Positions 22,673-35,439 of a stretch of DNA of 64,000 bases are shown here, piece after piece. Source of the stretch: Oryzias latipes (taxonomy: Eukaryota > Chordata > Actinopteri > Beloniformes > Adrianichthyidae); NCBI RefSeq assembly GCF_002234675.1, contig NC_019876.2, positions 18,793,354-18,857,353 of the forward strand, read 5' to 3'. Position numbers and translations under genes: made by a program. The notes beneath the pieces were generated by a model. That model was not told where the DNA came from, ran no database searches, and saw only the letters and a program-made list of their open reading frames with translations. Within the stretch, counting starts at the first letter, position 1; each line of letters starts with the position of its first letter.

Positions 22673-24812
22673 GGTAACACTTTATATTAAGATTCCTTAA
22701 CAAGCTCTGTTAACACATTAACAAGCATTATAAATGAATTTATAGGGTGTTAGTAAGACATTTATTAGTACAATAAGTCTAATAAGGTTTATTAAATTAC
22801 TTAGTTAACACATTTACAAGCATTATTATTAGGATGTTTTTAAGATGCTAATGATGCATTTACTGATATTATAGGTGCTTAACAAATGTGTCAGTGTTAA
22901 TAAGCTTAATAAGATTTATTAACAACCTTTGTTAACAAATTAAGAAGTATTATTATTTTTTGGGGTTTTAGTAAGATATTTATTAACATTATAGACACCT
23001 GACACGAGCCTAAGTGTTCATAAGCTTAATAAGTTTTATTAACTAACTTAACAAATTAATAGGCTTTATTAATGTGTCAGATGCTAGTAAGATATTTATT
23101 AGCATTATAGATGTCTTGCAAATACCTGAAAGTGTTAATAAGATTTATTAACATCTAAAGTCAGACCATTGTCTTCTAAATCCATATTACTAAACTGCTT
23201 ATAAGCTTTACAAATGTATTAATTAACTTTGTTAATAGTTTATTAATTGTTTTGCAGCACCTCATCTAAAGTGTGGACGTTTTTTAGCACAAACAACCAC
23301 AAAGCATAAAGATTGTAAAAAGAACTCTATGACATTAAAACAGACTAAACATACACAAATCGTTCTGTAAAAGATATATAATTTAATTCAGACAAATAAT
23401 TAAAAAAATATATATATATATACTGGTGTTGGATGACTAGCATCATAGCTAATAAGGATAAAGTATTAGCATGATCTATCCTGAGTGAAACATTCATTGC
23501 AAATCCCATCACCAGGAGACAGTTCTCTGCATTCAATGCCAACTTCATTCAACCACTGTTGCCTTGCTTCAAAGTCCACAAGAAAGTTGCACAAGCCAGT
23601 CATTTTTGAAGACCGAAGACAATAAACCTACAGGAGCCATGCTAAAGCTAACACGCTAACGACCGACCGGTACAGAATCAAAGATTGGCGGGGCTTTTTT
23701 CGTCACCTGTGTGAAAGCAAAGTCTAAGAGGCCATTCAATTGGCTGAAAGCGAGCATGCCTGTTTTGCTGATGAGTTTGATTGACAGATTCATTAGCCAA
23801 TGGTGACATTAGTTAACCTGCCCATCTTTATTCATAGATGGGCAGGTTAGCGTGTTAGCTTTAGCATGGTTCCTGTAGGTTTATTGTCTTCGGTCTTCAA
23901 AAATGACTGGCTTGTGCAACTTTCTTGTGGACTTTGAAGCAAGGCAACAGTGGTTGAATGCAGTTGACATAGAATACAGAGAACTGTCTCCTGGTGATGG
24001 GATTTGCAATGAATGTTTCACTCAGGATAGATCATGCTAATACTTTATCCTTATTAGCTATGATGCTTGTCATCCAACACCAGTATATATGGTTTTTTTT
24101 TTTAAATTATTTGTCTGAATTAAATTATATATCTTTTACAGAACGATTTGTGTATGTTTAGTCTGTTTTAATGTCATAGAGTTCTTTTTACAATCTTTAT
24201 GCTTTGTGGTTGTTTGTGCTAAAAAACGTCCACACTTTAGATGAGGTGCTGCAAAACAATTAATAAACTATTAACAAAGTTAATTAATACATTTGTAAAG
24301 CTTATAAGCAGTTTAGTAATATGGATTTAGAAGACAATGGTCTGACTTTAGATGTTAAATCTTATTAACACTTTCAGGTATTTGCAAGACATCTATAATG
24401 CTAATAAATATCTTACTAGCATCTGACACATTAATAAAACCTATTAATTTGTTAAGTTAGTTAACAAAACTTATTAAGCTTATGAACACTTAGGCTCGTG
24501 TCAGGCGTCTATAATGCTAATAAATATCTTACTAGAACCCCAAACAATAATACTTAATTTGTTAACAAAGGTTGTTAATAAATCTTATTAAGCTTATTAA
24601 CAGACATTTGTTAAGCACCTATAATATCAGTAAATGCATCATTAGCATCTTAAAAACATCCTTATAATAATGCTTGTAAATGTGTTAAGTAATTTAATAA
24701 ACCTTTTTAGACTTATTGTACTAATGTCTTACTAACACCCTATAAATTCATTTATAATGCTTGTTAATGTGTTAACAGAGCTTGTTAAGGAATCTTAATA
24801 TAAAGTGTTACC
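22673..24812. mobile_element. 2.14-kb fold-back (long inverted repeat) element
   Basis: The left arm (22673-23660) and right arm (23846-24812) are close inverted copies of about 970-990 bp around a 185-bp spacer that itself contains a short hairpin (gcccatct ... agatgggc). The ends are ggtaacactttatattaag and its complement. The element is flanked by gtatt on both sides (22668-22672 and 24813-24817), a 5-bp target duplication. Much of the arms is built from degenerate TTAATAAG-like subrepeats. No transposase is visible, so it is non-autonomous. It splits the Gypsy fossil, so it is younger than that insertion. Confidence 0.88.
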
Positions 24813-24817
24813 GTATT

Positions 24818-25655
24818 TTATTTGATACTTCCAATCCAAAAGTCTTGAGGATTTAAGAGAACTTATTCTATTGGAGGAGTTTAAGAAATGTTTGCCAGAG
24901 CACATGGTCATTTATTTAAATGAACAGAAGGTGACAGGTCTTATGAAAGCGGCAGTCATGGCAGATGAGTTTATTTTGACTCAAAAATGTTCCTTCCATC
25001 AATAAATTGTAGTTCTAATAACGAACAAAAAACGTCTCCAAAAGCAGCGCGTGAGGGTGTGTCCATGTCTGTTGGTGACAATCAACAATGTTTTTATTGT
25101 CATAAGCCTGGACATCTGGTTGCAACATGCCATATTCTTAGAAACTGACAACAAACTGACTCCTACTGGTGTGGGTTTTGTTAACTCTTTTGGTTGAGAA
25201 AAACTCCATTAAACAAAATCCTGAGACTGACGTTGAACCCAATTTTGTACCATTTAGTTCTCATGGTTATGTATCTTTATATGGGGAGGACAAAGATAAA
25301 GTACCAGTTACTATTGACACCAGTGCTTGTCATTTATGCAGTCAGTCTTGCCATTGTCAGAAGAAACCTCTTGTGGTTCTGACTGGGGTATAAAAATGAG
25401 TTATTTGAGTGCCATTACATGAAGTACATTTACATTCTCCACTGGTTACAGGACGTGTTAAAGTAGCCATTTGCTCAGGGTTACCAATTAGTGGTGTTTC
25501 ATTCATTCTTGGAAATGACTTGGCGGGTGGGCAAGTTTTTCCATTACCAGAAGTTGTTGAAAAACCTGTTGCATCTAGTGCCTTTGCATCTGTGACCGTA
25601 TGTCCTCTTACATGTGCACCCCAAATGGAGACTGTATTTCATAAAGGTTAAAAAT
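24818..25655 (+). mobile_element. Ty3/Gypsy fossil, continued (zinc knuckle and protease region)
   Basis: This continues the fossil interrupted by the fold-back. A CCHC zinc knuckle (CFYCHKPGHLVATC) lies near 25090-25132 and a retropepsin-like region follows at about 25300-25560 (VEVHLHSPLV-like and SFILGNDLAGGQVFP segments). The element is broken, with several interruptions, and reverse transcriptase and integrase are not seen. Age is older than the fold-back element. Confidence 0.65.
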
Positions 25656-26925
25656 GTACAATTAAAAACTTGACAAATTCCATAAAAGAGAAAGTTAAAA
25701 TAGACTCGGACAGTTGGACCGCACTCCAACACTGCATGTGGGCGGCTGCCTCCTGGATCGCCTCAGCCCCACTGCACTGGCGGGTAGCCACAAACACCAC
25801 CAAGGGAGATCTCTGATCCAACTCTCACCAGGAGTACCTGCTCAGGGCCCAAATGCACACAAAAACAAAACACACCACAAACCAAACAGTGATTAAAAGA
25901 AAATACAAAACAGAAGAGGTGCACCTGAGCAGGTCACCACTGATTTATGGGCTGAAAACAGGGGGGTCCCCCTTGCACAATACTAAATATGGCACCCACC
26001 AGCTACCATAAGGATAAAAGAAGGAGGCAGCCACCTTCAGCCAGGTCCAGACACCAAGATACTAAAAATGAGCACAAAACAGTTTAAAAATGGATAAAAG
26101 CAAGGGTGTCAAGCTTGATTAAAACATTAAAAACAATGACTAAAAACACTAAGCAAAACAGCAGTGGCAACTCTGCTGGAAAAAGAAAAATAAGTTAGTT
26201 CTCCCCTGGGACAAACATGTTTTACAAACCCTTATATTACCTCTCATGCCCCAGGGTCAGAACTCATACCACCACCTGTTAATATAAATAGAATTTAAAA
26301 TGTTGCAAACTCAAATGCTTAAAAACTTTAGTAAAAGGACTCAAATGATTAAAAGCTTTCGTAAAACCGGTCCACATGTCAAGCTCACCCACCCAGGCCA
26401 AACCAGGAAACCAGCATCTAGATGGAACTCCCACTGCTGCTATTTATCAGCCTTGTGAGCCAATCACAGCTCAACAGACAGGTGCTGGCCATGAATGTTT
26501 AACTATGGAACACCATGTGGGACAAACCACCACCTAAAGCTCTGTCTGTCACATATCCTCCATGCCAAATGTGTTTCCTGTATGCGCAATTACACACACA
26601 CAGGCTCGTAAGATGGGTGAAACAATAGATTTGTCTGTCTTTTATGGACACTCTTGATGAAAGTGAGACTCTTCACCCCTGAAGCGTGAGTCGACGATTA
26701 AAAGTGAGACTGAGTCAGGTTGTCAGAACGACAATATGATTTTGAATGTTACTGGAGACATGTTGATAACAGCGCAGCAAAATGATAAGATAATGATATT
26801 CTTTGTTACAAAGAATCATATAAATCACGTAATTAACAGCAGCATAAATAGTTGTTAGCGTTTACATCTGGAACCATCTGCTGCTGATTTCTCAAGCTAT
26901 GTTTTAATCTAATAGAAAATTGAAA
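25656..26925. other. Unassigned repeat-like intergenic stretch
   Basis: About 25700-26560 is GC-richer and looks like a retroelement terminal region or other interspersed repeat (ggctgcctcctggatcgcc; a run of A-rich words; gtcacatatcctccatgcc). 26561-26925 is AT-rich and probably includes the 3' UTR of the next gene. I found no coding motif. Confidence 0.35.
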
Positions 26926-26927
26926 CA

Positions 26928-29900
26928 CTAGCTAAAGGTGATGAGGTAGTCCGGGTAGGCTTGGTCATCATGGAACACCACAAACATGCTGGGGTTGTCT
27001 ATTCTGTCCACCAGGCTGTCGTATCGGTTGTGAGGCTCCTCAATGCTCAGAGGTGGAGGCATTCTCATGTCGCTTCGGCCCTGAGTGAAAACGCCTGTCA
27101 GAACTCGGGCCACAAACACGGTTTGAAAACCATCAGCAGCTGGTGTAGAATATCTTGAGTTGGCTGAGTAACTGGCATCTACAGCAAAATAGGTTCCAAG
27201 ACCAAAGGCGGTCGCTGTGAAAAAAGAAGATAGTGTTATCTAAAAAAAAAAAAAAAATCAAAACTACTGAATTAACATTAGGTTTTCAATTGTTATTCAG
27301 GTCCAACACTGTGGTGATATAGATATTTTCATAAAGGAAGCAGAGATATCACGTCAAATATCAAAGAATCACTTTTGCATTGCAAACATCAAATACTGTT
27401 CTTTTTAGTTGTTCACCTTTCAGCATATTTCCCTTCAGGGAGTCGCCACAGCAAATCTGCTTTCACTGATTCCCACAGGCAGTTTGGCAGAGATTTTTCA
27501 CAACGGTTGCCTTTCCTGACACAATCCTATATTTTATCAGGGCTGGGGACCGATACAGGGGTACCCAGACTTGGGCCCCTTTGTGGCTATATAGTTAGGT
27601 AGTAGTGTGAAGGGTCTTACCCAAAGACCCACACTGGATGAAACTTATTAGGCCCCCTGGGATTCAAACCCTGATTTGCCATACGTTACTCCTTCTATTC
27701 TGCTCCCACGTATATAAACCTTTTTAACTAATCCAGCATGTTCTCTAACATTCTAACATATTTCTAAAATTACCAATTACAACACTTTTTGAAAAGATTT
27801 CAAAGGTAAAAATTTTTTACATTTGTGTGGAAACAACAAAAAGGATTAATATATTTCATACTAATACAAACTGTTACATATTTTGTTAAAACTGTATTCT
27901 TTTTAAAAAGATGAAACTTTATTGGTTTACCCAGCTAAGCTACTTTTTAATATTTGGTATTATATATAGAAAACTTAATAAAATTATTAGCTGATCCTCT
28001 GAGTTTAACGGGCTTATAATTAAAGTGATTTGGATTGCAATTAGATTACTATTGTGGAGAGAGAGGTGATGATGTCTGCTTTGAGTTGGTCGCAATTTAA
28101 GTTAACTGAATGAAATGTGGCGGGTACAGTCATCTGGCTGAAACAGACCGTTTCTCCCAGAAAAGCTTCGGTTGAATCCTCCTGTTTTGATGGAGTCAAG
28201 GCTTTCTTGACTTGTCCCGTGGTAAAGAAGTCTTTCTCCTGCTCCACCTTCCAGCCTGTTTTTGTCAGAAATGTGTTTGCTCTTGGCTTCATAAGCACGC
28301 CGCAGATGAATGTTTTGCACGCGAACAATCTAGCAACACAACATAAGGAAAAAAACTGTTTAAAGTAAATGTTTCAAATATTTTTAAAATCCAAATAGTC
28401 CTCTGAATACAATTTAAAATTAATGTAGGATTAATGTAAATTTAGATCATTTTAATACCAAAATGTTATAAATGAACATGGGGGACAGCCACATACCTTC
28501 AAAACAGTCTTTTTTACTGTTTTTCTGAAACGTTTCAGTACTGTGCAGTACTCTGCAGACTGTGGGTCCAGCAGAACTTCTTTCAGATTCTCTCCAGAAG
28601 CCATGCTGTCCCAGTAGAGGGGGAATGTAAAATCTGACAATAAAGGACAGAAGGGCTTTAAAATAAAAAAATGGGTCTGATGATTTTCCCTGTTGAAATA
28701 GTTATTTGTCAACGATGATCTGACCATTTCCAGATCTAAAGAATTATTTTTAATAAAAGAGATGACTTAAAAAAAGGAAAACCTTACACTAACCTCACAA
28801 AGAAAATCAATAGAAAGTAGTAAAGTTATAAAATCTTATTAGAAGATATTAAAATCTAGAAACGATGCATTGTTCTATATTCGCCTTGTACGTTTTTTTC
28901 TTTCTACTTATTACACAAGAATTCAAAAAGGAAAATTAAGCTGAAAAAGTTAAATGTTAGACTTACTTCAAATTGAATGTTATTTATTTATTTTTTGAGT
29001 TTGTGTGTACTGAACTATAGTTCACTTTGATTGCAAACAAACATCTTGTGTCATGTGGAAATGACTCATTTTAGAACAAAACCTGAACAAAATAGAATGT
29101 GATCTTAGCTGACACAAGATGACCAGTCTTATTAAATCCTCATTAAATCTGAAACCAGAACCTATTGAATCTCAACTTTTGTTTCCAAAATAATGATGAA
29201 TGCCAGTCTAACATTTATTGAACATTAAAATAACATCCTTAAAATTGAACCAAAAATGACATCGAAATTTGAGTTTTTTAAGTCTTAAATTAAATTTGTG
29301 CATTGCCAAGAGAATGGACCAAAAGGATTTTGACTCATTTCAATAATGTCCTTATTTCTAGATCATTGCTCTTAAATGAGACAAAAAATTCTCAACTGTG
29401 CTGATTTTGAGAAAAGCTTGTAAAGGTGTAGAGCAAAGAACAGTTAAAACCACTTCAATCCTGGTGAAATATCTTTAACATCTAGAAAAAAGGTTTTAAA
29501 TCTTTGCAAATGTGACATAATTTGCAGTGTAGAGCCATGGCAAACATTGGCGTAAGGTAAGCTGTATGGGTAAAATAAAGAGTTTCATACCATTAACATG
29601 AGGTCATCACTAACCACCAGCATTCTCCCCTATCAAATTCTCCAGTCGTTTCAGCTTTGCTGCTTTTTTTGATGCTCGACTTCTGGCCTCTGTCTTCTGT
29701 AGATTCACAGTCCACTTGATTCCTTTTGCGTCCACTATACCATTTGCAATATTTCCCTTTTCCAAGTCATAATTTTCTGCTTTAGGGAGTCTTTCCCAGC
29801 TCTCATTGGGTGCCAGGAGGCACCAGGCCACACGAAGGTATAAACTGTCTTCTTCTTTAACTCTCAATTCTCTTCTAAGGGGGATGGCGGTGTCGACCAT

Positions 29901-32051
29901 CTGCACCACCTGGCCGACTCCAGCTTTTAACCCGCTTATTATTAGTCCACCCTGGCCTTGCGGGTTCTCTTTAATATACAGCTTCTGCTGTTGGGCCAGT
30001 TTTCTCAAATCCTTCATGCCATCTTCAGTGAGGTCTTTGAGATCCTCATTTGTAAAGATTTTTGTAGAACAGCGATCTTCAAACAAGATGTTTAATTTGG
30101 TCACAGCTTCATCCACACCATCTCTGGTCAACCCCACAAATAGGAAGCTAGACTGTTGATTGGAACCTGTTGCAGGCAAAGGAGGTTGGTGTGAGTTAAT
30201 GAGCTTATGGCAGTCAAAACATGAAAGATGCTGAAATTTACACAACACATATTTAAGGAGAATAAATGTGCTAAAAAGGCCCCACCTTGCTTTTCTCTAA
30301 TGCAGACATGGAACAAACGCTCAACAGCCTCTTTTTCCTTTTTTCCATCAGTGCTGAAATAGTGCAGAGCCCCCGGTCCATCTAAGACCACTATGTCAAA
30401 AATCAGTTTGGCCAAAGCAGATGCAAGAGCGGAATGGGTGTCCTGAACCAGACGACAGGGACCAGACACTGTCACACTCGGGTGAGGAAGACATGTGGCT
30501 TTCATGGATATGTTGCTCGTCTTCAAGCTGATGAGCTCCAAGATGTCATCAAAGCAGTTCACCAGCTCGGGGTGAACAAGGTCAAGCACTTCTTCGATAA
30601 TAATCTCATTTAGCAGATGCTCTCTGAGCTCATTCACATACTTTGTGTAGCCCACCAGCCGTACTTTAACCACTGATGCAGTACCCAGCTCTGAGATGAA
30701 GGAGACCATGACTCTGAGCTCACCACAGTTTACCTCATTCTCAGCTTTGGTGAGGATTTGTTTGATTTTGTCTACATTTGGAAGCACAGCTGCAGCACCT
30801 CGCAGCTTCTCGATCTCCACACTCAGGTCATTTAGTACTGCACCTGTTGCCTCATCAAGGTCACGAGAGCACAAGCTGGACAGAACTACATCTTTCCCCA
30901 CCTCCAGAAACACAGGGTTCTTGAATCTCTGCTGAAAGTCAGTCTGGTACTTGGAGACCACCCTGCTGTTTTTGATGAAGACTATCAAATCCTGAGGAAG
31001 TTTAATTCTCTTGTATAGTTGGTCTTTCATTGGTCCTTCAAAGTTAACAGCTCTTGACTGCACCTCCAGAGACCTAAACTGGATGAGGAAACAATACGAA
31101 GAGTTTAATCAAGACAAATGTTTATATTTAAATACTGTCTTACCTCTCTGTTGACTCGCCCAATAATGTGTGAACAATTGAGGCTGTTACACTGGGACAA
31201 TTTATCTGGAAAAATTGCCACAAAAAAAATATCCAGAAAAGTTTTTATAGAAAGTTAAAACCTAACTTTTCTTAGGGGGAAAAGAAAGGATCAATGAATC
31301 TAGCAGCATCTGCTGGTCAAAGTTGTCACAAAAAATGCAGACAGCTTGTTCCAAATGCAGCAGGTTTATTAGCTCAGCTAAAAGTCCACAAAGCTAAATC
31401 AGAGCCAGGCAGGCAGAGGTTAACAATGAGCATCGGAGCATCAGAGAAACTACGAGAATAGTCAGGATCAAGGCGAGAGTCGGGGCAAGCAAACAGAGTC
31501 AGAAACAAAACAGGGTCAGGAAATCAGACAATCATGTCAGGATATAACACTCAGTAATGCATGCAGGGTGGCACAAACAATACTTCACACTGAGGTAGGC
31601 TCAGTGCGGTGCTTAAGTGTATTGTGAGTGATTGTAATTGAGATGAAATGGAAGTGAAATGGAGATGAAGTGCATTAAAACGCTGGACACGGTTCCCACC
31701 AGTGACCAGAGGGGGAGACAGAGCTCTGACTTCTGATAAAAGTTAATAATGACGATGAGGAAATTGTATTCTTTTTAATCTTGTGAAGACTAAAAACTTG
31801 TGGTTTGTTTTAAAAACATTGATGAATTGTAATTGTGTAGGTTTTAGTTAAAAGTGTGTCTGTGTTTGGGTAAATTCCCAGCCTTGTGTCCACACTTACC
31901 TCTCCAAGAAGAATCCCTTCTTTCCGTCCATCTGCCAGCACTTCTGAAGGGGCTTTATCTCAGCTGTGATCTCAAAAAGTTTTTGTTTGCTTAATTTATA
32001 ACTATTTCTGAATAAATAAAAAAAACTTGTCAAAATGAAGCCGTCTTGCAT
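26928..32051 (-). CDS. parp14-like: Short PARP14-like mono-ADP-ribosyltransferase lacking macro domains
   Basis: Exons from 5': 31900-32051, 31144-31191, 30286-31073, 29615-30166, 28497-28633, 28149-28329, 26928-27214. The phases fit and give 714 aa. Residues 67-330 resemble the second half of the KH-like exon of the neighbouring PARP14-like gene (DGPGALHYF matches NGPGALRYF). A linker plus WWE domain follows (about 440-515, ENYDLEK), then the catalytic domain (560-714). His (LLYHGT, about 596), Tyr (GTYFAV, about 628) and Leu (YLITF, about 710) form the H-Y-L triad. The last three exons have exactly the same lengths (137, 181, 287 bp) as in the neighbour, so the two arose by duplication. No macro domain lies between KH and WWE. 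The first two exons are the weakest part: no homology supports them, and an internal ATG at 31931 is an alternative start. Confidence 0.82.
27400..27700. repeat. Interspersed repeat in an intron of the short PARP14-like gene
   Basis: A segment with text of a common fish repeat (gggagtcgccacagcaaatc ... ctttcctgacacaatcc ... gggattcaaaccctg). The final part resembles a tRNA-like B box, so it may be SINE-related. No gene. Confidence 0.45.
31270..31745. repeat. Repeat-like insert in intron 1 of the short PARP14-like gene
   Basis: A GC-richer, C/G/A-word segment (gcaggtttattagctcag ... ccaggcaggcagaggtt ... gtcaggatcaaggcgag) that resembles the complement of a retroelement terminal region. It has no coding motif, and I could not find its matching other end. 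Confidence 0.35.
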
Positions 32052-32075
32052 TGACAGATCACTAAAACCTTTTCA

Positions 32076-32087
32076 AGTTTCACTTTC
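32076..32087 (+). promoter_or_regulatory. Perfect ISRE upstream of the short PARP14-like gene
   Basis: The bases agtttcactttc match the AGTTTCNNTTTC consensus fully, 25 bp upstream of the proposed ATG at 32051 (the gene reads left). This supports the 5' end being near 32.1 kb and suggests interferon control. Function is inferred. Confidence 0.65.
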
Positions 32088-32099
32088 TTTTACTTATGG

Positions 32100-34800
32100 A
32101 CCAGAGACCAAGTAAGGAAAACTGAAACACCCATAGACATAAATAGATTAGTATTAAAACGTATGCATCACTTAGGTACTTTTTTTCAAAGTGAACTTTG
32201 GGGAAAGGACGTGTCATACTTTAAATCCTTCTGTAATTAACTTGTAACTTGTTTGAAATGAGTTCCGTTTTTAATTAATTTGAAGACAGTGATCAGATAT
32301 GGCACAAAAATTGCACTAATCTGTAAAACTTTACTTAAGTAAGTTGATCAATTATGCTCTTTCTCCTACAAAAACATAAAACAAATGAAATATAATGTAA
32401 AAGAAAAAAAATGTTGAAAATCTAACAACTGTGGTACCTTCTAATACCACTAGATGTCGCGCTAGGTCTAAAAACTACAAAAGTTCGAACTAAAAAGAAG
32501 TGGTTGCAAGTGAATTACAAGTTTTTTTTTTTTTTTTTTATAGATATAATATCAAAGTAAGTTTACCTTTTTATGTCATATAATCTGCTGTGTTTAAATT
32601 AAGAACTCTGATTAAATGCATCTGGAAATACTAATGTTACAGGAATAATAATTTTGTCAGTCATATTTTTGTTGGCAAAAATATTAAACCAAAGGAAACA
32701 ACTCAGGTCCTGAAAGTAGACCGTCATAAAACAAAAGACTGTTACATTTCAGGTCTCATAAAATACTCTAATAAAATTAGAATATCATGAAAAAGTGTAT
32801 TTATTTCCATAATTCCCTTTAAAAAAGGAAACTTTCACAGACTACAGATTCAGGGCCCACTGTTTAATTAGTATTCGTTTATATTTACATAGATTGGGGT
32901 TCCTGCTCATAAAATCCCCGAAAACAAAATTTAAAAAATTAGAATACTGTGGAGAAATCAGCCCAAATTTTGCAGTACATGAATGTTTTAAACTGCGTTT
33001 CTGTCTGTTCATGTCCTGCACAGTGGTGTAAGCCTTGCTTTGATAACTCTTAATGACTCCAGCTAAAAGTAAAGAGGACACCTTGTTCTGTTCCCAAAGA
33101 CAAAACACTCTATTGTTCATATGTATGTCAGTAATTTTACTGCATTACAATTTACAGTAAATGATTACAATACATATTTTTATTGGTAACAAATAAAGTG
33201 CCCTTTACTTTAATTTGTCACTTCTCAAAAAAACATTGAAATTTTAAGAAGTTTAGATTGCTTTTATCCTGGAATAGTCCTGTTGATGTGGATTGAAACA
33301 AGCTCAAACCCAAATCTCAAAAGGAAATTTCAAGAAGAAGTTAGTCCCACCCCACCCTGACTGACAAGACGTCAATCTGTTTTTTCATGAATTTGTGTTT
33401 TTTTCAAATTGGTGCAGTGGATCTTTTTTTCCTTCTTCACAATGTGTGCCACTTCCTCCCATTGGTTTGCTTCCACTGTTTGGTCTTTTGAAAGAACATT
33501 CAGATTGAAATGAGAGGCACCAGATAATATCTGAAAGCAAATACAAGACGGATATTCTCAAACAGACCCCAGTTTACTGGAAGGGAGTTGAGGTGGAGTT
33601 TCACATTCACCAATTCAAGTATCAGAAGAGAGAAACTGAGATGCAGATGAAAGGAACATGCTAGTGTGAATATGCTAAACAGATGCCTCACAAACACAAC
33701 TTGTGTCAGTTTATGACTTTAACCCTCCAATTATTGCAAATGGGGATCAAACCAATTTGGGTCAAAAATTACCTTAGAACTACTTGTAAGCAAAACTTTT
33801 TTTTTTCATAGTTAGAAATAAATTCAGGCATCAATGGGTCAATAATTTCACTTTGCTGCATTTGAGTGTAATCATTTCAGGTGAGCTGGAAGGACTTTTA
33901 CTTTGGCTGCTTTTCACACAACTTTAGAATCTCTCTTTTCTTGTGTTGTCAACTTCCATCATTATGAAAAGGCACATTCTTCTATTGGAACAATAGGTGT
34001 AATCCACACAGAACTCTGCCGTGGAAAAACAAATGAAGGTTGTGTTCTTTATTTGTTTTATTCTGACTTTATTTTGACTAACTTTGTCATTGTCTTTGTC
34101 TTTGTCATTGTCATTGTCTGGCTCTGGCCACACAACAGAATGTTGTTTCATGCAACTTGACAAAATTTAATACAGAAATGGCCTGTTGCATCCCACTTAT
34201 AGAGGTTTTCACAGTCATTTGATGTTATAGGCAGGCTCATTTTATATGTCTGCCTTCCTCTGTTGATGAAAAATGTCTTAACAAGCATTCTCAATCATCT
34301 TTTTTAAAAGTGGTCTTTTAATTAGGTCATTTTAAGCCAAAACCAAAAATATCGCGTCTTTTCTACAGAGGGCCAGTAGTACATTAGGCGCTGTGTAAAC
34401 CCACCCCATGTCCCATCATCCAAGACTTTTTGCGTTTCCTCCTAATTCACCACAATTTAAATAAATAACTAAAAATCCCAGCTTAATTTTCTTTATAAAT
34501 GTTCTCCACCACTGGAAAAATGCTACAAGAACATGTTCAAAACACCAGAAACACAAATTTCATTAAAGATGGTCTTTAAAAAACATTTGCTAAAATTGGA
34601 AATTGTCTTTGGAGCAATTGTTTTGATCCTCAGACTTTCTTTTAGAAAACTTTGTCTTGTTTACCTCTTTTAGTGGCCATGATCTTGGCTTGTTTTAAGG
34701 TTTTTGATTCCATTCCAACTTCATTCCAGATTTAAACCGGAATTATTTTTTCCCCAATTTAGAAGAAAATGTATTCATTAAACTGCAAAAAAGTAATGTG
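32100..34800. other. Intergenic stretch, no gene seen
   Basis: AT-rich DNA between the short PARP14-like gene and the chemokine region. It holds a T run at about 32522-32540 and a small TTGTCA/TTTGTC microsatellite near 34080-34120, which explains the Val/Ile-rich open frame there. No exon with a homologue is visible. Confidence 0.4.
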
Positions 34801-34816
34801 CAAATGGTAAATATAT

Positions 34817-35395
34817 AGGCAAATGGTAGATCATGTATACTTGTATTTCGCCTTTCTACCATTCTTGAAGGCCCAAAGCGCTTTGCAATCACAGTCCCAT
34901 TCACCCATGCACATACACACTCACAATGATGGCAGCTCTGCTGTTAAACACTGGAACCAACCTAACCACCAGAGGAAAATTGTATTTCTATCAAGTTTTG
35001 TGTGCAGCATCACACCCCCTTTTAGCTGATGTGTGTTTGGGCCCTCAGTGCATTATGGTGGTGGATTTTGGCAGGTCGGTATCAGTACCTCCCATCCAAC
35101 CATCCCTTTTCTTAACCCACTGTAACCCTTTTGGGGTCATTGGGTTGCTGGGGCCTGTCTCAGCTACTATTGGGCAAAAGCGGGGTACACCGTGGTCAGG
35201 TTGCCAGTCTATCACAGGGAACACAATCTCACAATTTAGGAGACACTCCTGCATGTTTGTTTGTTTACTAATATGCCTGTGTGTGTTTATTTGTGTCTCG
35301 CTACTGATTTTATATTGTTTTAATCATTGTGAAGCACTTTGTGAGTCGGTCTCTGAGAAAAGTGCTATATTAATAAAGATTTACGACTTACTTAC
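34817..35395 (+). repeat. Composite of fish interspersed repeats and a LINE tail
   Basis: About 34817-34960 (atttcgcctttctacc ... ccaaagcgctttgcaatc ... ccattcaccca) matches a widespread fish short repeat. 35100-35260 (ggggcctgtctcagctac ... gccagtctatcacaggg) is another. 35310-35390 ends as an L2/CR1-like LINE tail (gaagcactttgtg ... taataaagatttac). Confidence 0.55.
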
Positions 35396-35439
35396 ACACA
35401 CATATAGGGACACTTAGGAGTAACAAATTAACGAAGCAC

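Noticed and set aside
32842-33120. 92-aa minus-strand frame as a possible N-terminal exon of the short PARP14-like gene
   Set aside because: No similarity to any PARP14 domain, no fitting splice sites, and the ISRE at 32076 places the gene start to its left.
33903-34160. 85-aa frame with a hydrophobic Val/Ile run resembling a membrane segment
   Set aside because: The run comes from a TTTGTC/ATTGTC microsatellite and there is no supporting splice or homology signal.
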